NCBI GenBank assembly: GCA_002286715.1
Contig: NSJX01000005.1
Span: 563,959-627,958, forward strand
Origin: Dentipellis sp. KUC8613
Lineage: Eukaryota > Basidiomycota > Agaricomycetes > Russulales > Hericiaceae
DNA length: 64,000 nucleotides
Reading direction: 5' to 3'
A program made the position numbers and the translations under genes. Shown here one piece after another: positions 1-11,637 of the stretch. The notes under the pieces are model-generated. The model did no database searches, was not told where the DNA came from, and saw only the letters and a program-made list of their open reading frames with translations. How positions within the stretch are numbered: the stretch's first letter is position 1; every line of letters begins with the position of its first letter.

Positions 1-779
1 TTGTTGCTGGCGCGGGCCTTGTGTGTGGAGGCGTATGGTAGAGCGAACATGCCAGGCTGTGGGGGCATCTTTCGTGGCCTTGGAGAAAGACGAAAGGATG
101 CGCAGTGGAAAACGCGTGAAAGGGCGGATTTGAGGGATGCTGAGAAAAGTCGCTAGAGAGATGCCGGGGCGGGGGAAGGGAACAAGGACAGTGCACGCTC
201 AGTTGCAACTTTGAAGCCGAACGATCTCCGGCCCACAAAAGGAAACCGCTCTTGCGCCCACACCCTCGGGCACGTGACTTTCATATGCTCTCGTTTCCGG
301 CGGTCGTTCCGACTCGTCGCCGTCGTCCGACTATTGTTTTCTTTCAATCTCACGAGTACTAGTGTCACGACTCGCCATTGCTGACTCTGCTTGAGCCCAC
401 AGTGCCTCGCACACCACTTATAACCGTGCATCTCATCTTTGTCAGTGAGTCTTCGCTTTCTCATCTGTCTTTTTCGCCTTCCAGGCTCACCATTGCCGAG
501 CTCGATCTTCCACAAAGACTAGGCTGAAAGATATGAAAAAGACTTCTATTATCTATTCATGACGTGGTATTACATTATGGATATGATCTATCAGCAGAGC
601 AAAGAGAAGGTAATGACGATGGCTATCTGGTGCAACGTGAGGTGACAACAACATGAATGATCCTGACAATCGTGAATGCATCAAGAAAGGAGACAGAGAC
701 AGGGCTAGGGAAACATGACGTGGTTCAATTCGATTCAATTACGCATTTCAAGCCGTGGTATAAGAAGGGGGGCCTATCG
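1..779. other. intergenic left edge
   Basis: I recognise no gene here. The stretch lies downstream of the minus-strand acetyl-CoA carboxylase stop codon and should contain its 3' UTR. The open frames present give proteins with no recognisable domain. Part of this could be the promoter of a gene beyond the left edge. Confidence 0.5.
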
Positions 780-3700
780 TCATACAATATCGTTGAGCGC
801 CAGCTTGTGAAGACGAAACGCCAAAAACGTACCGGGAGAGCGGTTCCCATGCTGCAGAGCCTGGATCAACGTGGCCTTTTCGTCGTCACCGAGGTTATCG
901 ACAAGGCGCATCAAGTTGTCCAACACGGCCTTGCGGTCCTCGTGCGTCGTCTCAAGCAGCTGACGCGCGAGGTGGTCGCTCTTCAGCTGCGCGACGGTGG
1001 GCTTCAGGTCAAGCGCCTCGAGCGCCTCAGCAATCGTGCGGTTGTCCGCAGTCTCGTCGATGTGCGCAAGGGTGTTGATGAGACGGGTGCGGTACTCGTG
1101 GGACGAATCGGGGCTCGCAGCGGCCAGCTGTGCGAGTGCCGAAGAACGCGCGACACGCGCACGCGTAGCCCAGTAGAAGAAGCGGCGAGCTTCTTTCCAG
1201 ACGGCAGGCCGCGCGCAGTCCTTGGCCTGCATACGACCAGTGCGACTATTGACACATAATTAGTACGTGTTCAGAAATAGAAAACACTGACTCCAACTTA
1301 CTCATGAAGGTCGGCATACTGGAGCGCAATCTGCTTGTAGGTAGGCTGCAAGAGCGCCTCACGCTTCTCAAGCAGGTCAGCTGCCGCAGCCCGCTCCTCG
1401 GCAGTCTTCGACGCATCCTTGCTCTCCTTCTTCAGCGTCGCGTACTGCGAGTCCAGGCGCTCCATGAGAGTGATGATCTTGTCACGGCGCATCTTGATCT
1501 CGACAATACCCTCCGGCTCGAGAACACCCGCACGTGCGTCCACATCGGCATACATCTCCATCTGGCCCTCCGCGTTGATCGAGGGGTCGAGCACGACCCA
1601 GGCACCACCACGCAGTTCGCCATTCGGCACGATGTACACGAACACAGGCTGCTTGTACGCCGACAGGCCGTCGACGATCTTGGCACCCTGCTTGAGCACC
1701 TCGTCGTACATGTCCTGCTGTCCTCCGGAGAACCCACGCCAGTTGGCAAAGATGATGAGCGGCAGACCCTCGCGGTTGAGGTCGTAGATCGCCTGCGCAG
1801 TCTTGTACGCCGAGTTGGGGTACCAGACTTGGCCCGCCTCCATGATGCGCTGCTCGAACGATGCAGGGTTAGCGGGGTCGGCAGGGACGACACGCTCGAT
1901 GGTGCGCGTCTCGACGGCGATGACACCCATCGGGATACCACCAAGACGCGCGCGACCAACGACGACAGTCTGCGCCCAGCCACTGAGAGTCTCCTGGAAT
2001 GAACCCTTGTCAAAGAAGCCGCTCAGCCACTCGGAAGACGCCTCGTCCGTCTTGCCCTCGATGAACCAGCGTGGGTCGTATGGGCCCTTCGGCGGGACGT
2101 AGCCAATCTCACGGTCCCAAGGATCGGAGAGCTCGCGGATAGGCAGCTTCTGGCCCTTAGCCTCGGGCACATACGAGAGCCACTGCAGGATGTGGGTGGC
2201 GCCCTCGAGATCGCTGTTGGCAGTGAGATGGGAGACACCGTTCTTGTGCATGATCTGCGTGCCACCGAGCTGCAAGTTGGACGTGTAGACCTCGCGACCG
2301 AGCACCTTGTTGAGCGCAGGCGCACCCGTGAGGATGATGGGCTGGCCCTCAACCTGGACAGCACGCTCGCCGAGACGGACGAGGTAAGCACCAATACCGA
2401 CGGAACGAGCGGTGACGAGGGTGATGGTGAAGATGTCGTCGTAGGCACGGGACGTCTCACCGGCAATGAGACCAGAGCCCTTCAGACACTCGACGCCGAG
2501 GCCGTCCTGGAGACCGATGATATCTGTGATCTTGTGACGGCGTTCGCCGTCTACCTCGATCTCCTCGGTCAAGACAGCGCCTGCAGCCTTCTCTTCCAAT
2601 CCGAGCCATTTCTCGTGCGTGAGGTAGAGATAGTTGACGCCCTTCTCGGGGTTGGAGTCGTCGTTCCAAGCGACGGAGAAGATGGACATCGCCTCCTCGG
2701 CCAGACCAATACGAGCACCGGAGTTGGCGGACAGGTAGATGCGGGGGAGACCGTGATCACGAGCATACTGAGACGCAAGGTAGAAGTACTGATCCTCCTG
2801 GGGGCCGAACGAACCGATCTTGAAGGTAATGTCGTTGGCGATGACTACCACTTTGCGGCCGTTGGGGTACTCGGGAGTGCGCATAGTGAACACCCAGCCA
2901 ACCATACCGAACGAGTTATTGCCGGGGGCGCGGTCCACCTCGACCAACTGGTCGTTCTCATCGAGCACAAGCTCCCGAGACTCAAGCAACAACTTCGGCA
3001 GGGTCAACGCAGAGTTGCTGGCGCGCTCCTTGACCCACAGGTTCTGCAGCGCCTTCGAGAAGAGGTCGGGGAAGTCGTACACATAGGTCGTGCCAATGAG
3101 ATGCGCCTGGTACCGCTTGGGCTGCAGCGACTCCTTGGTCGGATAGGCTTGATTGACGGGCTGCAAGTGCAAGGGGCCCTTCTCCCCGATCGACTTAAGG
3201 ATGGTAGTCCCCTTGTCGGTAGTGATCTCCTGGTAGCCGTGGTAGTTAACGATGAACCCAGATACGTTCTCGATAATGCACCGGATCGGTGTGACATTGC
3301 CCTCGCTGTCTTCAAGCGCTATCCGAATTTCAGAGCTCGTGACGTGCAGACGCCAGAGCCTCTTGCCGTGGCGGTCGATGAAGCCCGCAATCGCGGTCAG
3401 GACATCTTCGTAGGTGACCGGGAGGTTGTAGATGAAGTTCATGAAGATGTGGTTGCAGTCGGCGTTGCGGTGCTGCGCGCTGACGACCTCGAGCGTGTCC
3501 AGGATGTTGGTGACGCGACGGTCGGTCTCGGAGATGAGGTACTCGGCAGTGTTCATGTTGTCCCGAAGACGGCCAGGACGGATCAACGCACGGATGAAGA
3601 AGCGGTGGTCGAGCTGGTTCTCGCGAGCGACACCGTGGTAGATGTGGATCTGCTTCGTCTCGCCGAAGACGGGGGTGAGGTTGTAGTTCGAGAGACGGCT

Positions 3701-6700
3701 GAGCTCAAGCTGGAAGGCAAGAGCCGGCTCGATGTTACGAATGGCCTCCTCTTCGCACCAGACGCCGTCCATCTCGCGCAGGGTATAGTACAGAGGGTAA
3801 ATTCCAGGACGGCAGATGAGCGTCGTCACACGGCGGACGCCGCGCGCCTTGAGGGTGGCACTGCGCTCGTTGATGAACGCAGCGACCTTCGCGGACCAGT
3901 CTTCCTCCGAGAGGTCATCCTGCTCCTCGAAGACGCGGAGAGCCAAGTTGAGGACATTGGGAGGCTCGCTGTTGCCACCATAGCGCTGGCCGTACTCGAC
4001 AGGATCGAATGGCGGCAGGAACGAAGTGACATGGTCAAATCCGCGCGTCAAAGCCTCCAGGTTGGCGAAGGAAGCGATCGCTCCGGCACGGACGGGTTGA
4101 GATTGGTGGCGGTTGATCATGTAGGTCAGGTCGCTAACGGAGCCCTGGCGACGGTATTCACTACACGAATGTGAGTACATGCGATGATATAAGATATGAA
4201 ATGAACTCACCCGGAGCGCTCAATGTGGGGCGTGGAAGGAGGGGAGCGAGTCTGGCCGAGATTGAATCGCCAAGTAACAACACTAGGGGAGTCACCATCA
4301 TCCGTGCCGTCGCCCTCCTCATAGTCGACGGAGAGGAGCGAGTAGGCACGGTATGCACGGCGAACGTAGACCTCAAAGGCAGCTACATAGATAGTATATC
4401 AGGGAATGAGTCGACACAACGAATTTTAAAGCATACCGAGCGTTACCCATGGGTCGGTATCGGCGAAGAATGCAGGGAGCACGTCGTACACGGTGTACCG
4501 GGAGTCGGTGAGCTCCTTGAGAACATCGGCCGAAGGGGTCCTGGAAAAGCTGTAAGCGTCAAACTACCGAATAATACGATGTATACACACGTGTGGCGAC
4601 CAAGCCCCTGCTCTCCATAGTAGCTGTTGCTGACCGACGCCTTGAGCACCGACTCCATCTGCACCCGACGCTCCTCATACGAGGGCATCTGGCCGAGGAT
4701 GAGCACCTCGCGAGCCTTGAGCGAGACCTGGGTAGACGATTTGCCCTCGAGCGCCGCGAGGCCCTGCAAGACCTTGTAGAGGTGGCTCTCGGGGTCCGCC
4801 ACCGGCAAGTTGCTCGACTTGACATGGTCCAGGATCCCGAGCACAAGCTTGGCCTTGCTCTGCGCCTTGATGTGGCTCAAGACCAACGAAACGACCTTAT
4901 CAAGATCGTCCTTGTACTGCTCCCTGAGCGCAAGCACGCGCGCCTCGATGCTGCCACCGAACAGCTTCTCCGTCTGCTCGTAGCGCTCCAAGAGGTTGGC
5001 GACGGTGTGCATCTCGTGCGCCTTCAGCCCACCGATGTAGCGCTCGACGACGTCGAACAGAGGGCCAAACTGGGTGCGGAACATCGCGCGGTCCTGGGGC
5101 CGAAGGTTGTCCTGCAGGTAGTGATCCAGGATCTTCTTGATACGCGCGGCGGGGAACTCGACACCCTCGCCCTTAGCCCGGGCGCCATCGATCGCAGAGC
5201 GGACGCTTTCCTCGAGCTTGGCGGGCAAGCGCCCAGAGTAGGACGACAGAATCGCAGACGTCTCCGAGTACGGGAGCTCCGGGTCGTGGAGCACCTCCAC
5301 GAGCTTGCGGCAGGTAGTCGACATGATTGCCTGGTTGTCAAAGCCCTCGAGGATGTTGTTGAGGATGTCCATGTAGGTGTGCATGAGCTGGTGTGGCTTG
5401 GTGCCAGTCACACCAGGGAGACCCATGGCGGGGAGGAGACCGTCGAAAGGCTTCGCGTGCTTGACGCGCGCAGGGTCGTCGAGGGTGAGGATACCGATGA
5501 TGTCGCCGGGCTCCAGGGAAATACCAGGCTGCTTGACGAAGTGCACGATGCCGTCCTCTGCGGCAACGAGGGGCATGTACATCTTCATCACCTCGATCTC
5601 AGCGAAGGGGTCACCAGCGTTCACGTGCTCGCCGCTGTCGACAAGGAAGCGGACGAGCTTTCCGGGACTCGGACTCCTGAGCTGGGTGGGATCGTTCTCC
5701 TGCTCGATCAAGCAGGTCTTGGAATCCACCATCAGACGCAACGCGCCAACTTCTTCACGCCAGTAGACAGAGTGGCTCTTGTCGTTCAAGAGGATGAGAA
5801 GCCCTCCATCGGCCAGAGGACGAGCGCCGACCATTGTGCGTCCACCGTTGAGGAACAGGGTCCACACAGTGCGCGACGAACGGGTCGCGGTGAACGAGTA
5901 GCGAACATTCTCGTAGATGAAGTCGACGCCAAAGACGGTCTTGAGGGTATCGCGCGAGGGGACTTGACCCTTGTCGAGAATGCGCTTGTACTCAGTCCAG
6001 CAGGCTTCAGACGCCAAGTGAGCCTTGGTGACAGCACCGCATATAACCGCAAGTGTCGCGTCGGGACGCTCAGCAGTAAGCTTCGAGCTGATCAGGGAGT
6101 CGAGCCAGCCAGTGGTCATGGTGTTCTCCTCGAAGGCCTGAGTCTCCAGAAGCTTGATGAGATACTCGACAGTGGTGCGGAAGTCACCGCGAATGCTGAG
6201 CTCCTTCAACGCAACGACCATGTTCTTGCGACTCTCCGAACGATCCTGACCGTAGGCAAAGATGTGGCCGAACTGCGAATCGGCGAACTCGTGCAGACCA
6301 CCGGCAGTGCCCACAGAGAAGTAACCCCACACGTTCGTGCTGGAGCGGAAGTTCAGCTCTTGCAGGGATCCGGAGGAAGGCTTGAACCCGGCATCAGGAT
6401 TCTCAGCGGTGATGCGAACAGCAACAACGTGGCCCTTGGGACGAGGCTTGCGCTGAAGTTGATTCGACTCGGGCTTGACCATGTCGAAGTCGATCTCAGA
6501 CGAGGCGTTGTGAGCGACTCCGTAAAGCTGACGAATGTGACGAATACGGTGCAAAGGAATACCCATCGCAACAAGAAGTTGAGCAGCGGGAAGGTTGACA
6601 CCCGAGACCATCTCCGTCGTAGGATGCTCGACCTGAAGACGAGGGTTCAGCTCCAGGAAGTAGAAGACATCTTCGCCGTGGCTATAGAGATCTATAAAAT

Positions 6701-8008
6701 ATTGTCAGCATGGTTCTCGTCGACGAGAAGATGCGCATACATTCGACGGTTCCTGCACTAACGTAGCCGACAAGCTTCGCCAGGCGAACAGCCGCGCGTT
6801 CCATCTCCTCGAAAGTATCAGGCTTTGCAATTGTCACAGGCGCCTCCTCAATAATCTTCTGGTGCCGGCGTTGCACCGAGCAATCACGACCGAAAAGAGA
6901 AATTGCATTGCCATACTGATCAGCAAGCAGTTGGACCTCCAAATGACGGGCCTGCCCAGCCAACTTCATGATAAATATCGGGGAGCCTGATGGTTGGCTT
7001 TGTCAGTTGGATCTTCTTGTGACTGCGGCGCATACACGTACCTGGGATTTCACCCATCACCGCGTTGAAAGCATTCTTGAACTGATCTGCGGACTCAACC
7101 TTACGAATACCCTTTCCTCCACCACCCTCGCTGGCCTTGATCATGACAGGCCAGCCGATTTGCTCGGCCTTGGCCAAGCCTTCCTCCACAGTCGTAACAC
7201 ACGCATCCTGGTACGCCTTGTCGGGAACAGTGACAAAGCCTGCCTCCGAGAGCGTCGTGTCGGAGATGCCAGTACCAGACCACGCCATGGTAGGCACATC
7301 CGCGCTCTGCGCAACAATGGTACTGGAGATCTTGTCACCCAAGCTACGCATCGCGCTTCCGGGAGGACCGATGAACACAATCTTGTTTTTGCTGGCCGAA
7401 AGGCTCTCCGGAAGGCGGGGGTTCTCAGACGCGTGACCCCATCCTGCCCAGACGGCGTGTACACCTGCCCGCTCCGCGACATCGACGATGAGGTCGACAT
7501 TTGCGTAGTTGTTGTTGTTGGTTCCGCCAGGCACTTCGACATAGCGATCGGCCATGCGGATGTACTCGGCATTGACCTTCAAGTCCTCCGGAGTCGCCAT
7601 CACGGTGAACTCCACGGCGCGTTCGTCCCCAAATGTCTCGTAACTCCATTGTCTGATTGAACGAATCTCTTTGACAGCAGCGATACCTGTATAGCATTCA
7701 AATCAGTGTCTCGCCTTTAAGCGCCCGAAGGACGAGAGCAGACCGTTGTTTGCAATGAGGACCTGAAGCACGACGCGTCAGTCAATCAGCCTGCTGCACG
7801 TGTCGCGACTTTGCTCGCACCTTCGAGATGACGGTATGACCGCCATGAGCCTTCACAAAGTCATGTACACGGCCGGGCGCGGCCTTATCGAGAGAATTAC
7901 CGCCTGCAATAATTCTAGTAGTCAGCGCTTGCCCAGATGGCAGCCGGGTGTATGCGCGATGAACGGACCGATGAAATGGGCGACTCTGGCGTGGTCGTAG
8001 GCAGCCAT
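780..8008 (-). CDS. ACC1: acetyl-CoA carboxylase (multidomain, cytosolic)
   Basis: Carboxylates acetyl-CoA to malonyl-CoA, the committed step of fatty acid synthesis. I reconstruct ten exons: 7969-8008, 7821-7903, 7744-7762, 7042-7686, 6741-6986, 4591-6691, 4437-4549, 4211-4382, 1302-4160 and 780-1245. Together they give 6,744 nt in frame, or 2,247 residues, the usual fungal length. The order is biotin carboxylase ([16 protein letters not shown] near residue 42; glycine-rich ATP loop [11 protein letters not shown]), biotin carrier with EVMKMYM (biotin lysine codon at 5583-5585), the central region, and carboxyltransferase with [20 protein letters not shown] and the C-terminal [17 protein letters not shown]. 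The start [17 protein letters not shown] joins exons 1 and 2 across a GTCCGT donor. Exon 3 is a 19-nt microexon. The first three introns lie within the first 150 coding bases. The long antisense frames opposite are composition shadows. Identity is certain; the small 5' exons rest on splice logic. Confidence 0.97.
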
Positions 8009-8794
8009 GATGGAAAGGAGGGATACGGGAGAAGAGCAGAAGTTTTGAGGTGGTGGAAGGAGAGAGAGAGGGATGGGACCCACCACAGACACCTTGCCGA
8101 CTTGTCTTTCCGCTCTGGGGTTTGGCCCCATCCCCAAAAACCCGCCCATTAGGTAAGCAATCCATGCCATGCCTCCTCCGTACGTCTACACTCCCTGCTA
8201 GGTTTCAAGCCTGCCTTGCTCGTCATCCGATGTCCGTTGTCCTTGACAGCTTCTTGATCTTGTTGGAATTTGCTGTGGAGGCGGTCGTTCATCGGAGCAT
8301 GCATCTGGGCTTTGCCCCAATCAGGTAATCGACCGGACGTCCGGTGGGGTCGCGTCGAGCTCGCGTCCGAAGTATCGACCATTCTCCGTGACGGTTCACC
8401 TCTCCTTGTTCGATGGCGGCCCGAAGATTCAAGCATGAACCGACGGCTTGTTCGCTCCCGGTGTGTGCAGCCGCAATATGCCAGAACGCCGTGTAGCATC
8501 TGGATTCTGCAGCTGAAGCAAAACCCTATCAACGTCGGATGGTGACAAGGCACTGTCAGATCCTCACAAACTTTGGCATCGATGATACATGATTGGGACC
8601 AGTCAGCATGCTCCGCCTCGGCATAGATGTGATACGCCACCCATTCTCTGCGATTGATACAGGCTTTCGTAAGTATACGGAGTCCAACGCCAAATCGACA
8701 GTTGCATATTCTTGGCGAATCAAATTGACCTCGTGATACCCTCATCCGTTCTGGGCGTAAGTATATGTCGCTCTGACTGCGTCACAAACATGCT
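8009..8794. other. ACC1 upstream region
   Basis: Non-coding stretch between the ACC1 start and the LINE fragment. It should hold the ACC1 promoter, read on the minus strand. A perfect 14-bp palindrome (accggac/gtccggt) lies at 8332-8345. I recognise no protein family in the open frames and see no clear TATA box. Confidence 0.45.
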
Positions 8795-9553
8795 ATGGAG
8801 CACTTTGAAGCCTCATGCCATTGGACGATCTCCGAGTCTGAGGTCACCAGTCAGGACGCGACCACCATCCACCTCTACTGCGACAATGAGGCCGCGCTGC
8901 ACTCCCTCTTCGACACCCGTCTTCACGCCTCTCAAATGCTCTCGGTTCTCGCATGCCGAAAAGCCCGCACGTGGCTCGAGGCTGACAGAAACCGCAAAAT
9001 CCATTTGTCGTGGTGCCCTGGGCATGCCGACATTGAGCCGAACGAACAGGTCGACAAGGACGCGAAGAAAGCCGCCAACGCCATTCCCCCCATCCCATTC
9101 ATCTCACACGCATACGCCCGGCAGCAGATCACAGCAGAGGCCACCAAGGAGTGGCAGGCGATGGCACAGCAGAGAGCGTACTCCGGCCACGGATTTCTTG
9201 CAAATGCACAGCTCCGTAAAGTTTCACATATCGGCGGTGGTCCCTCGCTCTCCTTAACCGGCACCGACACCTCCCTCACTGCACGATTTGCGCGAGCCGT
9301 CCTTAACCACGCGCCCACTGGAGAGTATCGCACGCGCTTCTTCCCGAACGAGAACCCGTTATGCAATTGGTGCCCTCCCATCCAAACCCGACGCCACATC
9401 CTTTCGACCTGCACCCACTATGTCCGCCCGAAACCAAACTTCGAAGAGTTCCTGAAGAATTCCGCCGAGCCCGGCCCCAGCCTCGTTTCGTTCCTCAAAG
9501 CCAACCCGTCCGCGTTCACGTTTACCGATGTCCCCGACGATGACCTTTTCTAA
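8795..9553 (+). pseudogene. LINE ORF2 C-terminus: partial RNase H and zinc knuckle
   Basis: This 252-codon frame begins inside an RNase H domain. It shows the second catalytic block (IHLYCDNEAALHSL) and then LSWCPGHADIEPNEQVDKDAKKAA, the segment with the conserved histidine and the DxxAK-type end of the domain. The first catalytic Asp strand and the whole reverse transcriptase are absent. The C-terminus has CNWC...RRHILSTCTHY, the Cys-Cys-His-Cys motif typical of basidiomycete Tad-like elements. The frame is uninterrupted, so insertion may be recent, but the fragment cannot mobilise itself. ATG 8795 is only the first Met in an open frame. Confidence 0.8.
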
Positions 9554-9762
9554 CGATTCCCATTACTATATGATTGATACTACCCGTACGAGGATTACAA
9601 CCTCCCTCCTTGAAGGCCTTAGATGGTCTATTTACTAGGGCCCGGTACGATACCTTACAGTACCAGTGTCGAGTCCACTGCCCCCGTTTCTCTCATGTAT
9701 TGTAGGCGCCACTGGCTCCGCCGGCGCGTTATAAATGTGTTGATTTAAAAAAAAAAAAAAAA
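8795..9762 (+). mobile_element. 5'-truncated non-LTR (LINE) retrotransposon remnant
   Basis: The segment carries only the C-terminal end of a LINE ORF2 (partial RNase H domain plus a terminal Cys/His motif), then about 190 bases of 3' UTR and a run of 16 A at 9747-9762. A protein tail, UTR and poly(A) with everything upstream missing is the usual product of incomplete target-primed reverse transcription. The exact 5' junction is uncertain and I found no target-site duplication by eye. It sits beside the BTB gene island. Confidence 0.82.
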
Positions 9763-9878
9763 GAGGTCAAGAACGATCCACACTCCTAACCCTATGCTCA
9801 GGGTAGGGTTCGGCGTTGAGAGCCTCGTGGGTTGGTGGCACTTCACGACTGCTTGACTCTCATCGCCGTCCACCTCTC

Positions 9879-10979
9879 ATGGAGCCTATGGTATCTGAAC
9901 ATAAACGCTCACGCTCGCGTAGCTCAGCTGGGGATACTTCCGCTAGCGTTCTCACCAAAATCAACCTCAGTCTCGCCATCAAACGCCACCCGGACTTTTG
10001 GTTCGACGACGGAAGCATCATCCTCCTTGCCAGAAGTACCGATGCCTTTCGCGTACACCGCACCGTTCTAGCTAGGAGCTCGGAGATCTTCCGAGATATG
10101 CTGCTCGTTGGAGATCCCGGAGCCGGGACCGAGGAGATGATTGAAGGGTGCCCTGTCGTCCGGCTTCCGGACGATGTCACCGACATCTGCAGGCTTTTGA
10201 AAGCAATCTACGACCCATTGTCAGTGTTTATTCCCCGATTCTGTATCTTAAAAACTAACACGTGGGTCTGAACTCATGACAGGATCTTCGCGAGAGACAA
10301 GGCGATGACCCTGAAGGAGCGTCTTTGCTATTTGCGAGTCGCGTCGAAATACATGATTGCCACCATCCGCGAAGAGGTCATAGCCTACTTGCGCGTCCTT
10401 TATCCGTCGAGCCTGGAACAATATCGTGGCCCATCAACCTCTGCAGATTACTCGAGGTGCAGCATGCTCCTCGCCTTGAATGCTGGCATCACCTACCATA
10501 TACTTGACATCCTGCCCTCTGCGTTTTACACATGCTGTCTCCACCTTCCGCGCTCGGTTTTAATCGAAGGAGAAACCGACGCGGACGGAGACCTTGTGGA
10601 CCTCGAAAATAGCAGCTTACTCAAGTGCCTCACCGGAATGGCAGACCTACTTGAATTAAGGCATACTTTCATTGACATAAAACTGTGCGACCTGGCAAAC
10701 GCAAACGTTTGTGGTAAAAGTAGCTGTCACCTGGCTCTCCTCGAACTTGTCAATTCCGTCCACGAAAACCATTACAATGATATCAGCATATTTGAAGGCG
10801 ATGGTATCTTTGACGGCAAGTTGATGGGCCATACCAGTGCGTATGTTTTGTGCACTCTATGTGCAGAGGACTGTCGAACTATAGAAGAGGAGGGTGTGCA
10901 AAACATCTGGAATAAGTTGCCGAAATGTTTTGGGCTAGGAAAAGATTGGTCAGAGTTGCTTGGCAAGACGTGTGTCTAG
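9879..10979 (+). CDS. BTB/POZ domain protein (copy 1)
   Basis: Two exons (9879-10219 and 10283-10979) give 345 residues. The N-terminal third is a BTB/POZ domain: IKRHPDFWFDDGSIILLA, then FRVHRTVLARSSEIFRDML and VVRLPDDVTDICRLLKAIYDP. The C-terminal part is the Cys-rich tail common in expanded basidiomycete BTB families, ending CTLCAEDC...IWNKLPKCFGLGKDW. BTB domains mediate dimerisation and, in other settings, Cullin-3 binding; the role of these fungal proteins is unknown. The intron falls after a TT dinucleotide (DPL|IFARD), the same place as in the second copy at 14564, and exon 2 is 697 nt in both. An upstream in-frame ATG at 9816 is possible, but ATG 9879 better matches the paralogue. 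Confidence 0.88.
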
Positions 10980-11198
10980 GCATGGGAGGGGTAGATTACA
11001 GTATGCGAGCTGAACTATGCGCATCGTCTTTCACAGCGTACGTGCCATTTGAATACTAATCACTGCACACTGAATACTTCGCGATCGGAGTGCGTTTGAC
11101 ACGTCTCTAGAGCTTGAATGCAATGATAGTACACTGGGCTATTACATTTTCTCCGAGTCGCCCTCGGTCCCCATGTCACTCAACCCACCAACGCCCAG

Positions 11199-11462
11199 AT
11201 GGCGACGTCTATGAATGCAGACGGTTGTGCTCCCGCAAATGCACCTCTGAGCCCACGACTGATGTTGGCCCCATCAAGCGTCACGCAGAATTTTGGTTTA
11301 ACGGGATCATCGTCCTCCTTGCAAGAGGCACAGAGGCCTTCGCGTGCACCACACCATCCGGGTACAGCTGCCCCATGGGAGCATACCGCTGAAACAGCCA
11401 AATTCATGATTTGGATGTTGGTCAGAGCTACTTGGCAAGGGACGAGCATTGGATGCATAGGT
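11199..11462 (+). pseudogene. BTB/POZ gene remnant with internal deletion
   Basis: This short segment matches the neighbouring BTB genes at both ends but lacks the middle. Around 11270-11350 it encodes IKRHAEFWF...IIVLLARGTEAFA, matching the start of the BTB fold (IKRHPDFWFDDGSIVLIA in copy 2). Near 11410-11450 it reads GQSYLARDE, and the DNA (ggtcagagctacttggcaagg) matches the 3' end of copy 1 (ggtcagagttgcttggcaaga). Roughly 850 bases between these points are missing and the frame is broken. It is a dead third copy between BTB copy 1 and the carboxypeptidase gene. Confidence 0.72.
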
Positions 11463-11637
11463 ATCTATATATGACAATCAGGAATCCTTTTGCTGCCTAC
11501 GATTCATTTCTCTCTGCAGGACATCGATTATTATACCATCAACATACCCAAATCGTATCTTGTTATCACTATTATCGCAATGTCAGTTTCTCCGAGATAC
11601 CTTCAGCAGCAAAAAAATACCATATGGTTTTACAACA

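Noticed and set aside
2192..4174. 660-codon plus-strand frame opposite ACC1
   Set aside because: It mirrors the codon structure of ACC1 in a GC-rich gene and encodes no recognisable domain; the minus strand is clearly the coding one.
4593..6761. 722-codon plus-strand frame opposite ACC1
   Set aside because: Same antisense artefact; the opposite frame carries the biotin carrier motif EVMKM.
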